Source: Bacillus nitratireducens
Lineage (GTDB): Bacteria > Bacillota > Bacilli > Bacillales > Bacillaceae_G
Direction of reading: 5' to 3'
Assembly: GCF_001884135.1 (NCBI RefSeq)
Contig: NZ_MAOC01000019.1
Span: 48,637-112,636 of the forward strand
Length of the DNA: 64,000 nucleotides
The notes under the pieces are model-generated. The model worked only from the letters and a program-made list of their open reading frames with translations, was not told where the DNA came from and searched no databases. Of the stretch, positions 44,901-53,002 are shown one piece after another. The translations under genes and the position numbers were made by a program. Position 1 is the stretch's first letter. Each line of letters begins with the position of its first letter.

Positions 44901-47900
44901 ACTACTTGCACGCGGAAGGTGACGTTAATAAAATCTCCTGCAATAATATCCCCAATTGGTATCCCGTTAGCTGGATTTACTCCAGGTAATAAAACCCCAC
45001 CTACTCGAACGCTATCTTCTATAAATACTGTATTATTTGGAATCGAATCTGTAAAAATGATATTAGTAGCGGTCACGTTCCCGACATTTTCTAATAAAAC
45101 TGTATACGTTAAAAATGAATTTCCAGGCGCGATGTCAGAAAATAGCCGATCGACACTTTTTGTTGCTTGAATAATTGCTTCGTTAATTTGCACTAAAGTT
45201 GGATTACTTGTAGCTGTTTCTGTCACTGGTGGCTGGGTAGGATCCACAATGATAGAGTATGTTGTGCTAGATTGGTTCAATGTAGGGTTTGGATTCGGTA
45301 TTGAACCGATAATAGCTTGGAAGCTAATGGTTGTCGTTCCTCCAACTGGAATTGAATCTAAAGAAATTCCGCTATCTGGTCTAAATCCGAGTTGTGGGAT
45401 CGTATTAATTTGTACGCTATCAGGAACGAATGAAAGTTCAGGTGGCAATATATCGATAAAAACAGGTGTGTTTGCGGTAGTATTTCCGCTATTAGTGAGA
45501 GTAGTTGTATACGTAATTGTATCTCCGACAGCAGCAAATGTACTGCTTGCAGTTTTTGTTGCGATAACGGAAGCAGTATTTACTTGTGTAAAAGTTTTAT
45601 TGGATTGAACTGTTCGTGAAACAGGTGGTTCATTAATATCTACAATAAAACTATATTGAACCGATGATTTATTAGGGATTGGATTAGGATTTGGAATCGT
45701 TGTAATGTTTACTTGAAAGCTGAGTATAACTGATGCATTTGAATTTATGTTACCGATATTGATACCATTTTGTGGATTTGCATTAGGAATGGTTGTTCCA
45801 TTTACTGTAAAACTATTTGGAATAAACGCTGTACCATCTGGAATTAAATCTGTAAAAATAACATTGTTTGCGGTAGTGTTACCGGAATTAGTAATGGTAG
45901 AAGTGAAAGTAAGTGTATCTCCAATAGTAGCGAATGTTGAATTGACAGTTTTATTTATAGATAGAGTAGCATCAATAATTGGAGTAACCGTTGTGTTTGT
46001 AATTGTACTACCAACAGCAGGTGATTGGTTTGGATTCACTGTATATTCATAATTTACAAGGGCGTTATTTGTTAATGTGCCACCAGGCGGTATCGCTAAA
46101 ATTTGTGCTTGAAAAGCAATAAATACAGTATCTCCTGGTGGAATATCTGCTAAGTGAATACCGAGTGATGGATCTAATCCTGGTTGTGGAACATTATTGA
46201 TAGTTACGGAGTTTTGAATAAATGAAGCTCCTGCGCCAAGCCCATCCGTTAAAACATTTGCACTAGCAGGGATATTTCCAGTGTTCGTAACTGCAATCGT
46301 ATAGGTAACGATATCTCCAATTGCAGCTGTCGGTGTATTCACTGATTTAGTAGCGACGATCGTAGCGTTATTAATTTGAGTTGTTATTACATTACTTAAC
46401 GCATTGGCGGATGTTGGAGGTAAGTTAGGATTTACGACATATTGGTATGCTGTATTACTTTGATTAGGGATTGGGTTCGGATTCGGGATGGAATTTACTT
46501 GTACTTGGAATGAAATTATCGTATTTGCATTCGGATTTATTGGATCAATTGCTATTCCATTCGCTGGATTTACATTAGGCAGTACATTCCCATTTACTGT
46601 TACACTATTAGGAATAAATGACGTCCCACTTGGAATTGCATCTGTAAATACTAAGTTTGATGCAAGTGTGTTCCCGTTATTCGCTAAAGTAGTTGTGTAC
46701 GTAATAATTTCATTTACGTTAGCAAACTGTTTATCTGCAGATTTTGTAGCGGCAATTGAGGCATTATTAATAGTTGTCTGTACAATGTTAGAAGCAACCA
46801 TTTGCATGACAGCTGGTTTGGATGGATCATACGTATATTGGAATGTTGTGCCTGATTGATTCGTAATCGGATTTACAGCAGGGATAGTTGGTACGGAAAT
46901 TTGGAATGCAACGGTTCGTGATGAATTCGCTCCTATCGTACCTATAAAAATACCATTAGCAGGATTTGCGTTGGCTATAGGGACACCGTTAATCGTTACA
47001 GTATTAGGAAGGAAGATGGTACCAGCTGGAATGATATCTGTAAACGTTACACTAGAGGCAGGGATATTGCCGTTATTCGTTAAAATCGTTGCATACGTTA
47101 TGACATCGCCAACATCAGCGAAATTTGTGCTCGTTAGTTTCGTAGCAACAATATTAGCAGTATTAATTTGTGTAGTTACTATATTACTAGTAGTGTTTTT
47201 CACAACAGCAGGTAAATTTGGATCAGCAATAAAGCTATATTGAAGTGAAGCGCTATTTTGAACTGGATTTGGTGAAGGTATCCCATTTGCACTTATTTGA
47301 AAAACAATCGTTGTAAAACCACCTGCAGGAATGGAGCCGACTTGAAGCCCGGTACTTGGGTCTGCGCCTAGCTGTAAAGCACCACCGATAAAAATACTAT
47401 TTGGTACGAGAGTTGTACCAGCAGGAAGTATATCGGTAACAACAACATTATTTGCTGTAGTATTGCCAAGGTTAGCTAAGGAAATTGTATATGTGATTGG
47501 TTGCCCAACATCAGCAATAGTTAGATCTACCTGTTTGACAATAACTACGTTTGCTAAGTTAATTTGTGTACTTACAGTGTTACTTAAAGATGTTTCTATA
47601 GTTGGCGGATCGCCTGGATTTAGAATAAAACTATATTGTGTACTAGATGAATTTGTCGTTGGATTTTGGACTGGTAAAGAGGTGACAGTTACTTGATAAG
47701 AGACCGTAAGTGAGGCGTTAGCAGGAATGGCAGGTAACGGAACACCTATATTTGGATCTGCATTATTTTGAAGTACACCGTTAATAAGGAAAGTGTTTGG
47801 AATGAAGGTAGTGCCATCTGGGTTTGTATCTACGAAAGTTGGACTATCAGCAGAAACACTTCCTGCATTCGTTAAAATAACGGTATAAGTTAATATATCT

Positions 47901-50900
47901 CCAACGGTAGCGAACTCTCGATCCACTGTTTTTGCCGAAATGACATTTGCATCGTTTACTTGAGTAAATGTAGTAGTTGAAGTTGTATTTTTACTTACAG
48001 GTGAAGCATTTGGATCAACAATAAAGTTATAGGAGATGGAAGCGCTATTTGAAATAGGATTTGGGTTTGGAATACTAGTTATTAATACTCGGAATGAAGC
48101 TGTAATTGTAGTATTAGCATTGATGCTACCAATATTAACGCTAGCTGGTGTTGCGCCCGGCTGAGTAACACCGTTAACTATAACACTGTTCGGTACAAAG
48201 GAAGTACCATTCGCAATGGAATCAGATAGTAATACGTTGTTCGCTGCAACGTTTCCATCGTTTGTAACAGCAAAGGTGTAAGTTAATTCATCTCCAACTT
48301 CCGCAAATGTTTTATCTACAGATTTAATGGCATGAAGATCTGCTAGTCTAATTGTTGATGTAACAGAATTAGAATTTGCTGTTTTTGAATTTGGTGGCAG
48401 GCTTGGGTTTACAGTGTAAATATAAGAGGAAAAAGCGTTATTAATGATAGGATTTTGTGCAGTAATATTGATGACTGTTACTTGGAAGGATAAGTTGAAA
48501 GTAGCTCCACCAGGAATTGTGCCGATAGGTAAGGCAATGATAGAATTTACATTTTGCAAGACGCCGTTTAGCGTTACAGTACCTGGAGTCAATATCGTTC
48601 CATTTGGAAGTGGATCTGTTAGTTGAACGTTATTAGCGGGCGTATTTCCACTGTTTGAAATAAGGATTGTATAACTTATCGTTTCGCCAATTGTGGCGAA
48701 TTGTTTATTTGTAGATTTTGTTAATGATAAATTCGCATTGTTAATTTGAGTAGAAACGAGATTAGAAGAAATGTTTTTCGTAACGGGCGACTGGCTAGGG
48801 TTGACGGTGTACTGATAAGAAGCGCTTGATCCGTTAGATACGACATTTGACGCAGGTATTGTATTAACTACTACTTGAAATGAAACGTTTTTGGTTGTGC
48901 CAGTTGGGATGGATCCTATATTCACACCGTTAGCTGGATTTGCGCCAACTTGTGTCGTGCCATCTATTGTTAAACTGTTGAGAACAAAAGTGGTTCCAGT
49001 AGGAATGATATCTGTAAAAATAACGTTGTTCGCATTCGTATTACCTGTACCTGTAAAGGAAACGGTGTACGTTAGTGTATCACCAATATCTGCATAATTT
49101 TTATCTACTGCTTTCGTCATTGTTACAGTAGCATTATTCACTTGAGTGGAGACAATATTCGTCGTATCAGTCCCGCTTACTGCCGGTTGATTTGGCACAG
49201 GAATATATTGATATGTTGTTGTGCCACTATTTAATATTGGATTTGTTTGGGGGATAGAAGGAACGAATACTTGAAATGAAATGGTAGTAGTAGAATTTGC
49301 AGCAATAGATCCAATTGATATACCATTAGCAGGATTTGCTCCCCCTTGAGTAACCCCGTTAACAGTTACGCTCCCTGGAATGAAAGTAGTCCCGCTAGGA
49401 ATCGGATCCGTATATATAACGTTCGTTGCAGCGATATTTCCTATATTAGCCAAGGCAATACTGTAAGTTAATGTTTCGCCAATATCGGTAAAAAGTTTGT
49501 TAACTGATTTTGTCCCATTAATATCTGCGAGGTTAATTTGTGTTCCTGCAGAGTTACTTGTTGCAAGACCGTTAAAAGTCGTTCCTCCGGCAATTGGTGT
49601 ATATTGAAATGTAATATTAGCAGTGTTAGAGATAGGATTTTGACTTGGAAGAGAAACGACAGTCGCTTGGAAAGCTACTGTACGAGAAGAGCCATTATTA
49701 ATTGTCCCAAGAGATATACCGGCGGCAGGATTTGCGTTTGTTTGCGGGACATTATCTATTGTTACAGTCCCAGGTATAAAGGAAGTACCGTTAGGGAGAA
49801 CGTCTGTAAAAGTAACGTTATTGGCAGGAAGAAGCCCGGTGTTAGGAACAGTAACTGTATAGGTTAGAATATCCCCAATTGTAGCGACACTTTTATTCAC
49901 GCTTTTCGTTGCTTGTATATTAGGTGAGTTTATATTGATTTGTAAACCGACTGTATTTAACATATACGCGTCTCCGTTAGTAGTTAAACGGATTGCGGCA
50001 GATACTTGGGAGTTTGTTAAATAAGGAGAAATATCAATGGAAGTAATGTCCCATCCTTGTCTTCCAGCGGAGATATTTGTACCTGTAGAAGCACTCTGGT
50101 TTCGCGTTCCAAATGTACCAGTTGTATCTAAGTTCCCTGCAGCATTATTAATTTGAGAACCGAAGAAATTATTAACAGCATTATTTGGCCCAGATAATGC
50201 TGTTAATGAACTGAAATTTGGTCCAAATAAAGCTTGATCCCCAGTTAAATCAGCATCCCCTTCAGTAGAACTTAAAAATAATCTCCCGCTTACAGGTCCC
50301 CCGGCAGGTGTTAAAAACCCTGAGACAGATACATCTGCACTACCGGTTTCTACAGAAACACGGTTACCAGCTACGTAAATTGTTAAATTTCTTGCGGGTA
50401 AGGAACCGTTTTGATAAGCGACAATAAGCGTCCATCCTGCAGAATTAATGGCTCCATTAGAAGCGTCTAAAGGATCTACAAGTCCAGGAACAGAACCTGT
50501 TGTATAAGAGCCAGATCCAGCAGCTTGAACGAGTGAGGTTACATCTGCTGAACGTGTATAAAATCCAAATGTGACAGATCCAGAAACGAAAGTTTGATTT
50601 GAAGCTGTAACAGCCGAAGGGGTAATTGAGTATGTTGACACAGGTGTTGTAAAAGAAACGGGGTTTCCTAATACACTCGTAATGTTTTGATCCCGAGATA
50701 AATAGTTTCCACCCCAAACGAGTTCTGCGTAAAGAATAGTACTACCAGCAGGGATATTTAAAAGAGCGGTAGAACTATTTTGTGTATAGTTTAATGTTGT
50801 ACCAGTAGGAAAAGTAGGTACTTGTAAAGCGGTATTCGTAGTTACGAATGCACCAATTGCCCCGATTGTACCAGCACGGTTTAGATTGCTAATTTTACTT

Positions 50901-50971
50901 AAACCTAGTGTGTTTCCTGTAATAGCGAGTGCGCCGTTAGTGGTGGTAGAAAATCGATTCGTAATGGGCAT
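35939..50971 (-). CDS. giant protein of 35 DUF11-type repeats (5010 aa)
   Basis: One open frame of 15 kb. Residues 1-350 form a beta-rich head (ILYAELVWGGNYLSRDQN; GWTLIVAYQNGS). From about 351 there are 35 repeats of roughly 132 residues, each with the DUF11 pattern: K-[ST]-[VA]-[ND], then IGD-x-[LI]-TYT, T-N-[ST]-G-N, FTD-x-[IL]-P-x-GT-x-F-[IV], PG-x-NP-x-x-G-I, G-x-I, FQV, S-IP, NPI-N. The last 45 residues leave the repeat and end NYFWTWIWWR, with the only Cys I saw (NLNCFFDGER). No signal peptide, membrane helix or LPXTG motif is visible. The start ATG 50971 follows GAGGTGACA. It is likely a very long surface fibre; export route and anchor are unknown. Confidence 0.9.
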   Translation of the reverse strand: MPITNRFSTTTNGALAITGNTLGLSKISNLNRAGTIGAIGAFVTTNTALQVPTFPTGTTLNYTQNSSTALLNIPAGSTILYAELVWGGNYLSRDQNITSVLGNPVSFTTPVSTYSITPSAVTASNQTFVSGSVTFGFYTRSADVTSLVQAAGSGSYTTGSVPGLVDPLDASNGAINSAGWTLIVAYQNGSLPARNLTIYVAGNRVSVETGSADVSVSGFLTPAGGPVSGRLFLSSTEGDADLTGDQALFGPNFSSLTALSGPNNAVNNFFGSQINNAAGNLDTTGTFGTRNQSASTGTNISAGRQGWDITSIDISPYLTNSQVSAAIRLTTNGDAYMLNTVGLQININSPNIQATKSVNKSVATIGDILTYTVTVPNTGLLPANNVTFTDVLPNGTSFIPGTVTIDNVPQTNANPAAGISLGTINNGSSRTVAFQATVVSLPSQNPISNTANITFQYTPIAGGTTFNGLATSNSAGTQINLADINGTKSVNKLFTDIGETLTYSIALANIGNIAATNVIYTDPIPSGTTFIPGSVTVNGVTQGGANPANGISIGSIAANSTTTISFQVFVPSIPQTNPILNSGTTTYQYIPVPNQPAVSGTDTTNIVSTQVNNATVTMTKAVDKNYADIGDTLTYTVSFTGTGNTNANNVIFTDIIPTGTTFVLNSLTIDGTTQVGANPANGVNIGSIPTGTTKNVSFQVVVNTIPASNVVSNGSSASYQYTVNPSQSPVTKNISSNLVSTQINNANLSLTKSTNKQFATIGETISYTILISNSGNTPANNVQLTDPLPNGTILTPGTVTLNGVLQNVNSIIALPIGTIPGGATFNLSFQVTVINITAQNPIINNAFSSYIYTVNPSLPPNSKTANSNSVTSTIRLADLHAIKSVDKTFAEVGDELTYTFAVTNDGNVAANNVLLSDSIANGTSFVPNSVIVNGVTQPGATPASVNIGSINANTTITASFRVLITSIPNPNPISNSASISYNFIVDPNASPVSKNTTSTTTFTQVNDANVISAKTVDREFATVGDILTYTVILTNAGSVSADSPTFVDTNPDGTTFIPNTFLINGVLQNNADPNIGVPLPAIPANASLTVSYQVTVTSLPVQNPTTNSSSTQYSFILNPGDPPTIETSLSNTVSTQINLANVVIVKQVDLTIADVGQPITYTISLANLGNTTANNVVVTDILPAGTTLVPNSIFIGGALQLGADPSTGLQVGSIPAGGFTTIVFQISANGIPSPNPVQNSASLQYSFIADPNLPAVVKNTTSNIVTTQINTANIVATKLTSTNFADVGDVITYATILTNNGNIPASSVTFTDIIPAGTIFLPNTVTINGVPIANANPANGIFIGTIGANSSRTVAFQISVPTIPAVNPITNQSGTTFQYTYDPSKPAVMQMVASNIVQTTINNASIAATKSADKQFANVNEIITYTTTLANNGNTLASNLVFTDAIPSGTSFIPNSVTVNGNVLPNVNPANGIAIDPINPNANTIISFQVQVNSIPNPNPIPNQSNTAYQYVVNPNLPPTSANALSNVITTQINNATIVATKSVNTPTAAIGDIVTYTIAVTNTGNIPASANVLTDGLGAGASFIQNSVTINNVPQPGLDPSLGIHLADIPPGDTVFIAFQAQILAIPPGGTLTNNALVNYEYTVNPNQSPAVGSTITNTTVTPIIDATLSINKTVNSTFATIGDTLTFTSTITNSGNTTANNVIFTDLIPDGTAFIPNSFTVNGTTIPNANPQNGINIGNINSNASVILSFQVNITTIPNPNPIPNKSSVQYSFIVDINEPPVSRTVQSNKTFTQVNTASVIATKTASSTFAAVGDTITYTTTLTNSGNTTANTPVFIDILPPELSFVPDSVQINTIPQLGFRPDSGISLDSIPVGGTTTISFQAIIGSIPNPNPTLNQSSTTYSIIVDPTQPPVTETATSNPTLVQINEAIIQATKSVDRLFSDIAPGNSFLTYTVLLENVGNVTATNIIFTDSIPNNTVFIEDSVRVGGVLLPGVNPANGIPIGDIIAGDFINVTFRVQVVSIPNPIFTIGPGGPNSPVVNGASIDYQFMTGSNLPLVSRSTTSNSVSTQINSGEVVAIKSADKTFATIGDTISYTITLSNPGNVTSQNIIFTDILPDGTTFISGTLTSDSGTQQIGNPASGIQIENINPGGTAIITLNVLVTNIPSINPISNFSSVQFAHVVDPSQPAVSQTHVSNAVSTTINSAILNTTKTVDKSIISVGDTLTYTTTITNTGNTPATNITFTSAIPASTTFIPNSVTVNGVQQPGAQPALGVNLPNIAPGETVTVTFQVNVISIPPSSSIMDNDTILYSYTVDPSGAPVTTSTSTNIVTNPVLDAMLTIVKSVDQTLVTLGDTITYTTILTNNGNTNATTITFTDLIPDGTTFITDSVTIDGITQIGLDPNTGITIGSIAPNSSISIAFQVTATSTPVQNPIANSATASYTFIADPNAPIVSRNATSNTTFTTINTATILSSKQVDKAFSSIGDTLTYTVTLTNNGNSSAQNVIFTDTVPSGTTFITNTFSINGIPQSGANPVNGVNIGPITAGSTVNVSFQVNVISLPTENPIVNFSSTSYQLVSPPDAETSISNPVSTQIREAILSMTKNESVSFVDIGQTAFYTTSIANVGNTDATNIVFTDVLPSGLTFVPNTLTVDGILQPNADPNTGVLLAALPPNEIYSIVFQVTVNSIPPINPAPNTASTTYDFTVDPVNPPVSSTANSNTTLLQINNANIISTKTANLTFADVGNTITFTLNLPNTGNVAATDVTVIDILDSNLSFVPNSFTVNGQTIPNADLSTGVNIGSINGGNTSIVTFQAIVSTLPINNPISNSALTTYRYIVDPDQPFISTSNQSNTTTTQVNSAILTAQKNSNVATVDIGQDIVYSVTITNSGNVSATNVIFTDLIPDGTSFEPNSFTLNGTTIPNADLITGVPIGNIAPNQSVIVAFHINADEIPPINPITNQASVGFQHIVNPANPPVSKNITSNSVTTTIESAILNTIKIGDKAFATIGDTITYTTTITNTGNISANNVVFSDPIPSWTQFVTGSVIVDGTPLPSASIIDGVGINTISPNQIVTIVFQVQIVSNPTTFTPELQNLGFVNFQYNVGNSLQAQPGNVETNVFVTSINSAILSAVKTANTAFANIGDTITYTVLIQNSGNTNATNLNFSDLIPAGTTFVENSFSVNGSIIPGANPNNGVNIGTVSTNSSLTVTFQVIVASTPPSNPITNVASIQFTFIVDPTAPPVTSTINSNGSSTQINNATVTTVLEANRTIVSIGDVITYTATLTNTGNFPANSVLLINGVPEGAVFVPNSVTLNGISLPNTSPTLGIPVGIIAPGDSATITFQFLASSIPPQGAIINQALTSYTYIVDPSQPPVTATSSSNTVNTAVVDASLSAMKNTDSLVQSTNGTITYTVVVQNNGNTTANTVTLTDLLPEGTAFIPNSVTINTVSVPGADPNVGIPLNSIVPSEIVTVTFQVIVQSIPSVNPISNTARIDYTFVADPTAPSISRTITSNPAFTQISDANILSLKAVNAQQATTGDILTYTITLENNGNISATNLSFLDSTPNGTTFVENSFTLNGTTIPGANPNVGVTLPDLAANATHLISFQLLINNSLSQDSITNQSNTTYTIQPDPSQPPITETSTSNIVITNFVQAQLTITKTSNPITVDIGGTILYISEVKNIGNVDAINIIFTDSIPAGTTFVPDSVTINGVLQPGVNPENGIPIGTIPANSSKTILFQAQTNNPPTETEIVNQSSVNYQYVSIPTAPPVNRSANSNIVTTSLQNANIISVKNADVTFVSIGQIITYTNTLQNIGTVPANNIVFIDNIPEGTIFIEDSLTINNVIQPGANPENGVNLGTIQPNETVTISFQVQLTSIPSSNTVINISDTSYEYQIDPSSPIIQRRSLSNAVNTEVRTANVSAIKSANRSITRIGQIITYTVAVTNAGTVPITNALLIDAIAAGTTFVPNSILVDGIPRPNENPITGIIIGIILPNNTIIVTFQVNVVSIPSQNNINNIAVIHYEYQPDPSSPPISETTSSNSTNIQFIDAILIATKSANKVLANIDEIIEYTVLIQNNGSTTTNSIFFTDTIEDGTVFIPGSVIVNNTVLPAADPNIGFSIANIASGQSTTIIFQVFVTNLPAVNPTPNTANIVYDFIFNPDFAPIQKSTTSNTTFVQINDADIASLKTVDLTSVTIGDILTYTTTLTNTGNTDATAVVFTDNIPDGTIFIDGSVLVNNIPQLNADPSTGILVGTIAPNISIPVTFSVTVVALPASGRIQNQSASRYTINGEEQISTSNITFTEFISANVIATKTTPIQYADLQTIIPYTISIINNGNIQVENIIVTDIIPANTSFIENSVIVNGNARPNDNPLNGIQIDNIPPNTTATILFQVRVTSIPQTNPISNTSTIEYQYTVPNRPPITETIISSAAVTEINHANLNSNKAVDLAFATVGDTLTYTITLNQTGNVAANDVIIQDIIPLGTTFIENSVIVNGETLPGVNPVSGIPIGTIIVGGNTIASFQVTVTSIPTPNELNNKAITTFNYIVNPNNLPVTNTTTTNTVTTTVQNDNVVAIKSVNATNALPSQTLTYTITITNSGNVTIEDLLAIDTAPVDTTFVTGSVTINGINQPNENPENGITLGNLAPKESAIITFQVTISPSTLQSVINNDASVSYTVTIDPNEPPITITKQTNTVTTTLIEPMISIEKKADKSIVVTGDIITFTLEVFNHSPIPTVSTSVLDIIPAGTTFIENSVTINGTPVPNVRPDTGINIGALPAGSVATITFQVLVTSIPSNSTIINSATVTAAFQLTPQDPVITFIVNSNIVRIPVQFVTATVTKNASVSSAYLNQHFDYTVRITNTSEISLSNISLQDTIPAGLQFINGTVFINGERSPLANPNIGFLVATNLEPNETIIVLFTVQVISPPVNNEFKNTANISLQLQVSPTDPPITVTVTSNENIVTFVPDNPDETLPNLNCFFDGERFIRITPRNIRNYFWTWIWWR

Positions 50972-51007
50972 GTTGTCACCTCATTTACAATATAGTCTTG
51001 GTCAAAA

Positions 51008-51016
51008 TAGGATATG
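51008..51016 (-). promoter_or_regulatory. possible sigma-K -10 element of the giant gene
   Basis: On the minus strand CATATCCTA fits CATANNNTA and would start transcription about 30 bases before the start codon. No AC is found at the expected -35 distance, so this is weaker than the other three sites. Confidence 0.3.
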
Positions 51017-51093
51017 TGTGTGACAAATAAAGGGAAACATGTACGAGTTGATTTGATAATAATGATTTAAATGTCTAGATAAGGGGATGGAGT

Positions 51094-51954
51094 ATGATTG
51101 AATTGGAAATTAGAGTGGAGCGTCTGAGGAAAGAAGATACAGAGGATATTGTTGCACTATCTTCTTATATTGGATGGGATTATAACAGAGAAGAAGTTGA
51201 AACGATTTTTAACTCCGGTATTGTATACGGCGTATGGAATGAGAGAAAAAAACTTATTGCAAGCGCTACAATAATATTATACGGAGAAGTGTTAGCATCA
51301 ATAGGAATGGTAATTGTACATCCAGATTATAAAGGAAGAGGGATTGGAAAGATAATAACGGATTCATGTGTTAAAAGCGTATCAGCTCAAACCCCCATTA
51401 TGCTTATTACTACGGATGAGGGAAAAAATTTATATGAAAATCTAGGATTCAGGGCTGTTAGTTATGTTTCTAAATACATATGTAACTCGTACAATGCGAA
51501 TGACCATTGTGTAGGAAATGAAGATTATATGATAAATTATGAAGAGTGTGATTTAGAAAAAATAATAAAAATAGATGAATATGCGTTTGGAACAAATAGA
51601 AAAGCATTTTTAAAGAAAAGAATTATCCAAAGTGAACAGTGCATCGTTGTAAAGGACAACAAACAAAATGTATTAGGTTACGGTTTAAGTATACAAACAC
51701 CAGAAAATAAAATATTAGGACCAGTCGTTGCTAAAAATGATGCGATGGCAATGAGAATTGTACATTATTTAGCAAGAGAGCATCATGGTAAATTAAGAAT
51801 TGATGTACCAGAAGGAAAGAAAGGTTTCATGAAAGAATTAGAGATTACTGGTTTTCAAAAGGTTAATACACCACCAATTATGATGAAAAATAGTGATCAA
51901 TTTTTGAAAAGAAATGGAGAACTATACAGTATTGCAGCGCAAATTTTTGGATAA
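51094..51954 (+). CDS. GNAT acetyltransferase with two GNAT-like halves
   Basis: The product has 286 residues. The N-terminal half (about 1-135) is a complete GNAT domain with the acetyl-CoA loop IVHPDYKGRGIGKIITDS and NLYENLGFRAVSY. The C-terminal half (about 145-286) resembles the second domain of double GNAT enzymes such as YitI-like proteins (GYGLSIQTPENKILGPVVAK). The substrate is unknown. The start is ATG 51094 behind AAGGGGATGGAG. It diverges from the giant gene. Confidence 0.82.
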   Translation: MIELEIRVERLRKEDTEDIVALSSYIGWDYNREEVETIFNSGIVYGVWNERKKLIASATIILYGEVLASIGMVIVHPDYKGRGIGKIITDSCVKSVSAQTPIMLITTDEGKNLYENLGFRAVSYVSKYICNSYNANDHCVGNEDYMINYEECDLEKIIKIDEYAFGTNRKAFLKKRIIQSEQCIVVKDNKQNVLGYGLSIQTPENKILGPVVAKNDAMAMRIVHYLAREHHGKLRIDVPEGKKGFMKELEITGFQKVNTPPIMMKNSDQFLKRNGELYSIAAQIFG

Positions 51955-51990
51955 AAAAGAATCCTTTCGTGAAAAGGATTCTTTTTTATA
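51955..51990. terminator. bidirectional terminator
   Basis: AAAAAAGAATCCTTT and AAAGGATTCTTTTTT form a perfect stem around CGTGA, shared by the convergent GNAT and isochorismatase-like genes. Confidence 0.95.
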
Positions 51991-51996
51991 GCCAAC

Positions 51997-52557
51997 TTAA
52001 TCGCGATATTGATCATGAATAGGTTGAAAAAGGTCTTCCTCGACATCTCTAACCATTGAAAAATGATCAACGTTATAATGTCCATGTAAAGTTTTATTAT
52101 GATGACCAATAATTTGCTCTGCAGACAATACGTTAGAATCAGTTGTGGAATGACCATTTTTAATTAATGTAACGTCAAATCCTTGTACAGTCGCTGTTCT
52201 AACTGCGGTGTCGATGCAATGTTCTGTTTTACATCCACCGATAACAATATGATTAATTTTTTCTTCTTTTAAAAGTTCAAGTAGAGAAGTGCCATAGAAT
52301 GAGTTTGTTGCTGCTTTATTAATAAGGATTGCAGACTGAGGTACTTTAATTTCATTATGTACTTCAAATCCTTCTCCGCTACCAGAAGCAACATCGATAT
52401 CTCTTACGAAAACAATAAGGACATTTGCATCTATCGCTTTCTGTACGGCTGTATTTAGTGTAGATAGTAACTCCGTTTTACGAAAAACTTCTTTTTCTTG
52501 TTCATTTCCATCCATTAATTCTTGCTGAGCATCGATAATTAATAGTGCTTGTTTCAT
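51997..52557 (-). CDS. isochorismatase-family cysteine hydrolase
   Basis: A 186-residue cytosolic hydrolase of the isochorismatase/nicotinamidase fold. The triad is visible: Asp in LLIIDAQQEL (about 9), Lys in LINKAATNSF (about 83) and Cys in IGGCKTEHCIDTAVR (about 116), with the adjacent non-prolyl cis-peptide pattern. The substrate of this subgroup (YecD/YwoC-like) is not predictable from sequence. ATG 52557 follows AAAGGGGAGAAAC on the minus strand. Confidence 0.9.
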   Translation of the reverse strand: MKQALLIIDAQQELMDGNEQEKEVFRKTELLSTLNTAVQKAIDANVLIVFVRDIDVASGSGEGFEVHNEIKVPQSAILINKAATNSFYGTSLLELLKEEKINHIVIGGCKTEHCIDTAVRTATVQGFDVTLIKNGHSTTDSNVLSAEQIIGHHNKTLHGHYNVDHFSMVRDVEEDLFQPIHDQYRD

Positions 52558-52739
52558 TGTTTCTCCCCTTTAATACAGAATAATTTTCACTTTATATATT
52601 CCGTAATAGTGTATGAGAATCCTCTATCGTGAGTGAAGTAGACGAGCGATTTACAAAGTTGTCAAAGAAATTTCATTCTCATAGAGTATAAAAACATGTA
52701 TGATAGGAAGTGGAGAATTTTTGAGTAGGTGGGAATATC

Positions 52740-53000
52740 ATGCAAACAGTAGAAGATTATCTTTCATTCTTACATACGAAAGGATTTAAATTATCAGAGG
52801 AAGCACAAGGGTTTATTATGTTCGGACAAGGATACACCGGTGCGTCTGATGGAATTGTGAACGTAGCAATAGAAGCGACGATTAAACATCAATTACAGTT
52901 TGATGGTAGTTATTTTGTTGCGTTATTAGAACGATTGAAAGAAGAAGAGATTACAGATAAAAAAAGCGCTAAGGCTTTTATGCGGAAGTTACAAGCGTAA
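52740..53000 (+). CDS. small conserved hypothetical protein (86 aa, possibly DUF6123)
   Basis: An 86-residue soluble helical protein with the pattern YLSFLHTKGFKLSEEAQGFI, then FGQGYTGASDGIVNVAIEAT and FVALLERLKEEEITDKKSAK. It resembles small Bacillus proteins that I recall as DUF6123, but I cannot confirm this. Ribosome site GTAGGTGGGAA before ATG 52740. It converges on the EamA gene with two bases between the stop codons; an AGCG...CGCT hairpin with a T run follows. Confidence 0.65.
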   Translation: MQTVEDYLSFLHTKGFKLSEEAQGFIMFGQGYTGASDGIVNVAIEATIKHQLQFDGSYFVALLERLKEEEITDKKSAKAFMRKLQA

Positions 53001-53002
53001 CT

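Noticed and set aside
36144-49867. Many plus-strand ORFs of 60-160 codons opposite the giant gene
   Set aside because: They recur at the repeat period and reflect the codon pattern of the DUF11 repeats read from the other strand; none has a proper ribosome site.
35939-50971. Giant gene as several separate genes or a pseudogene
   Set aside because: The frame is open for 15 kb with a single good start and regular repeats to the end, so it is one gene unless there is an assembly error in the repeats.
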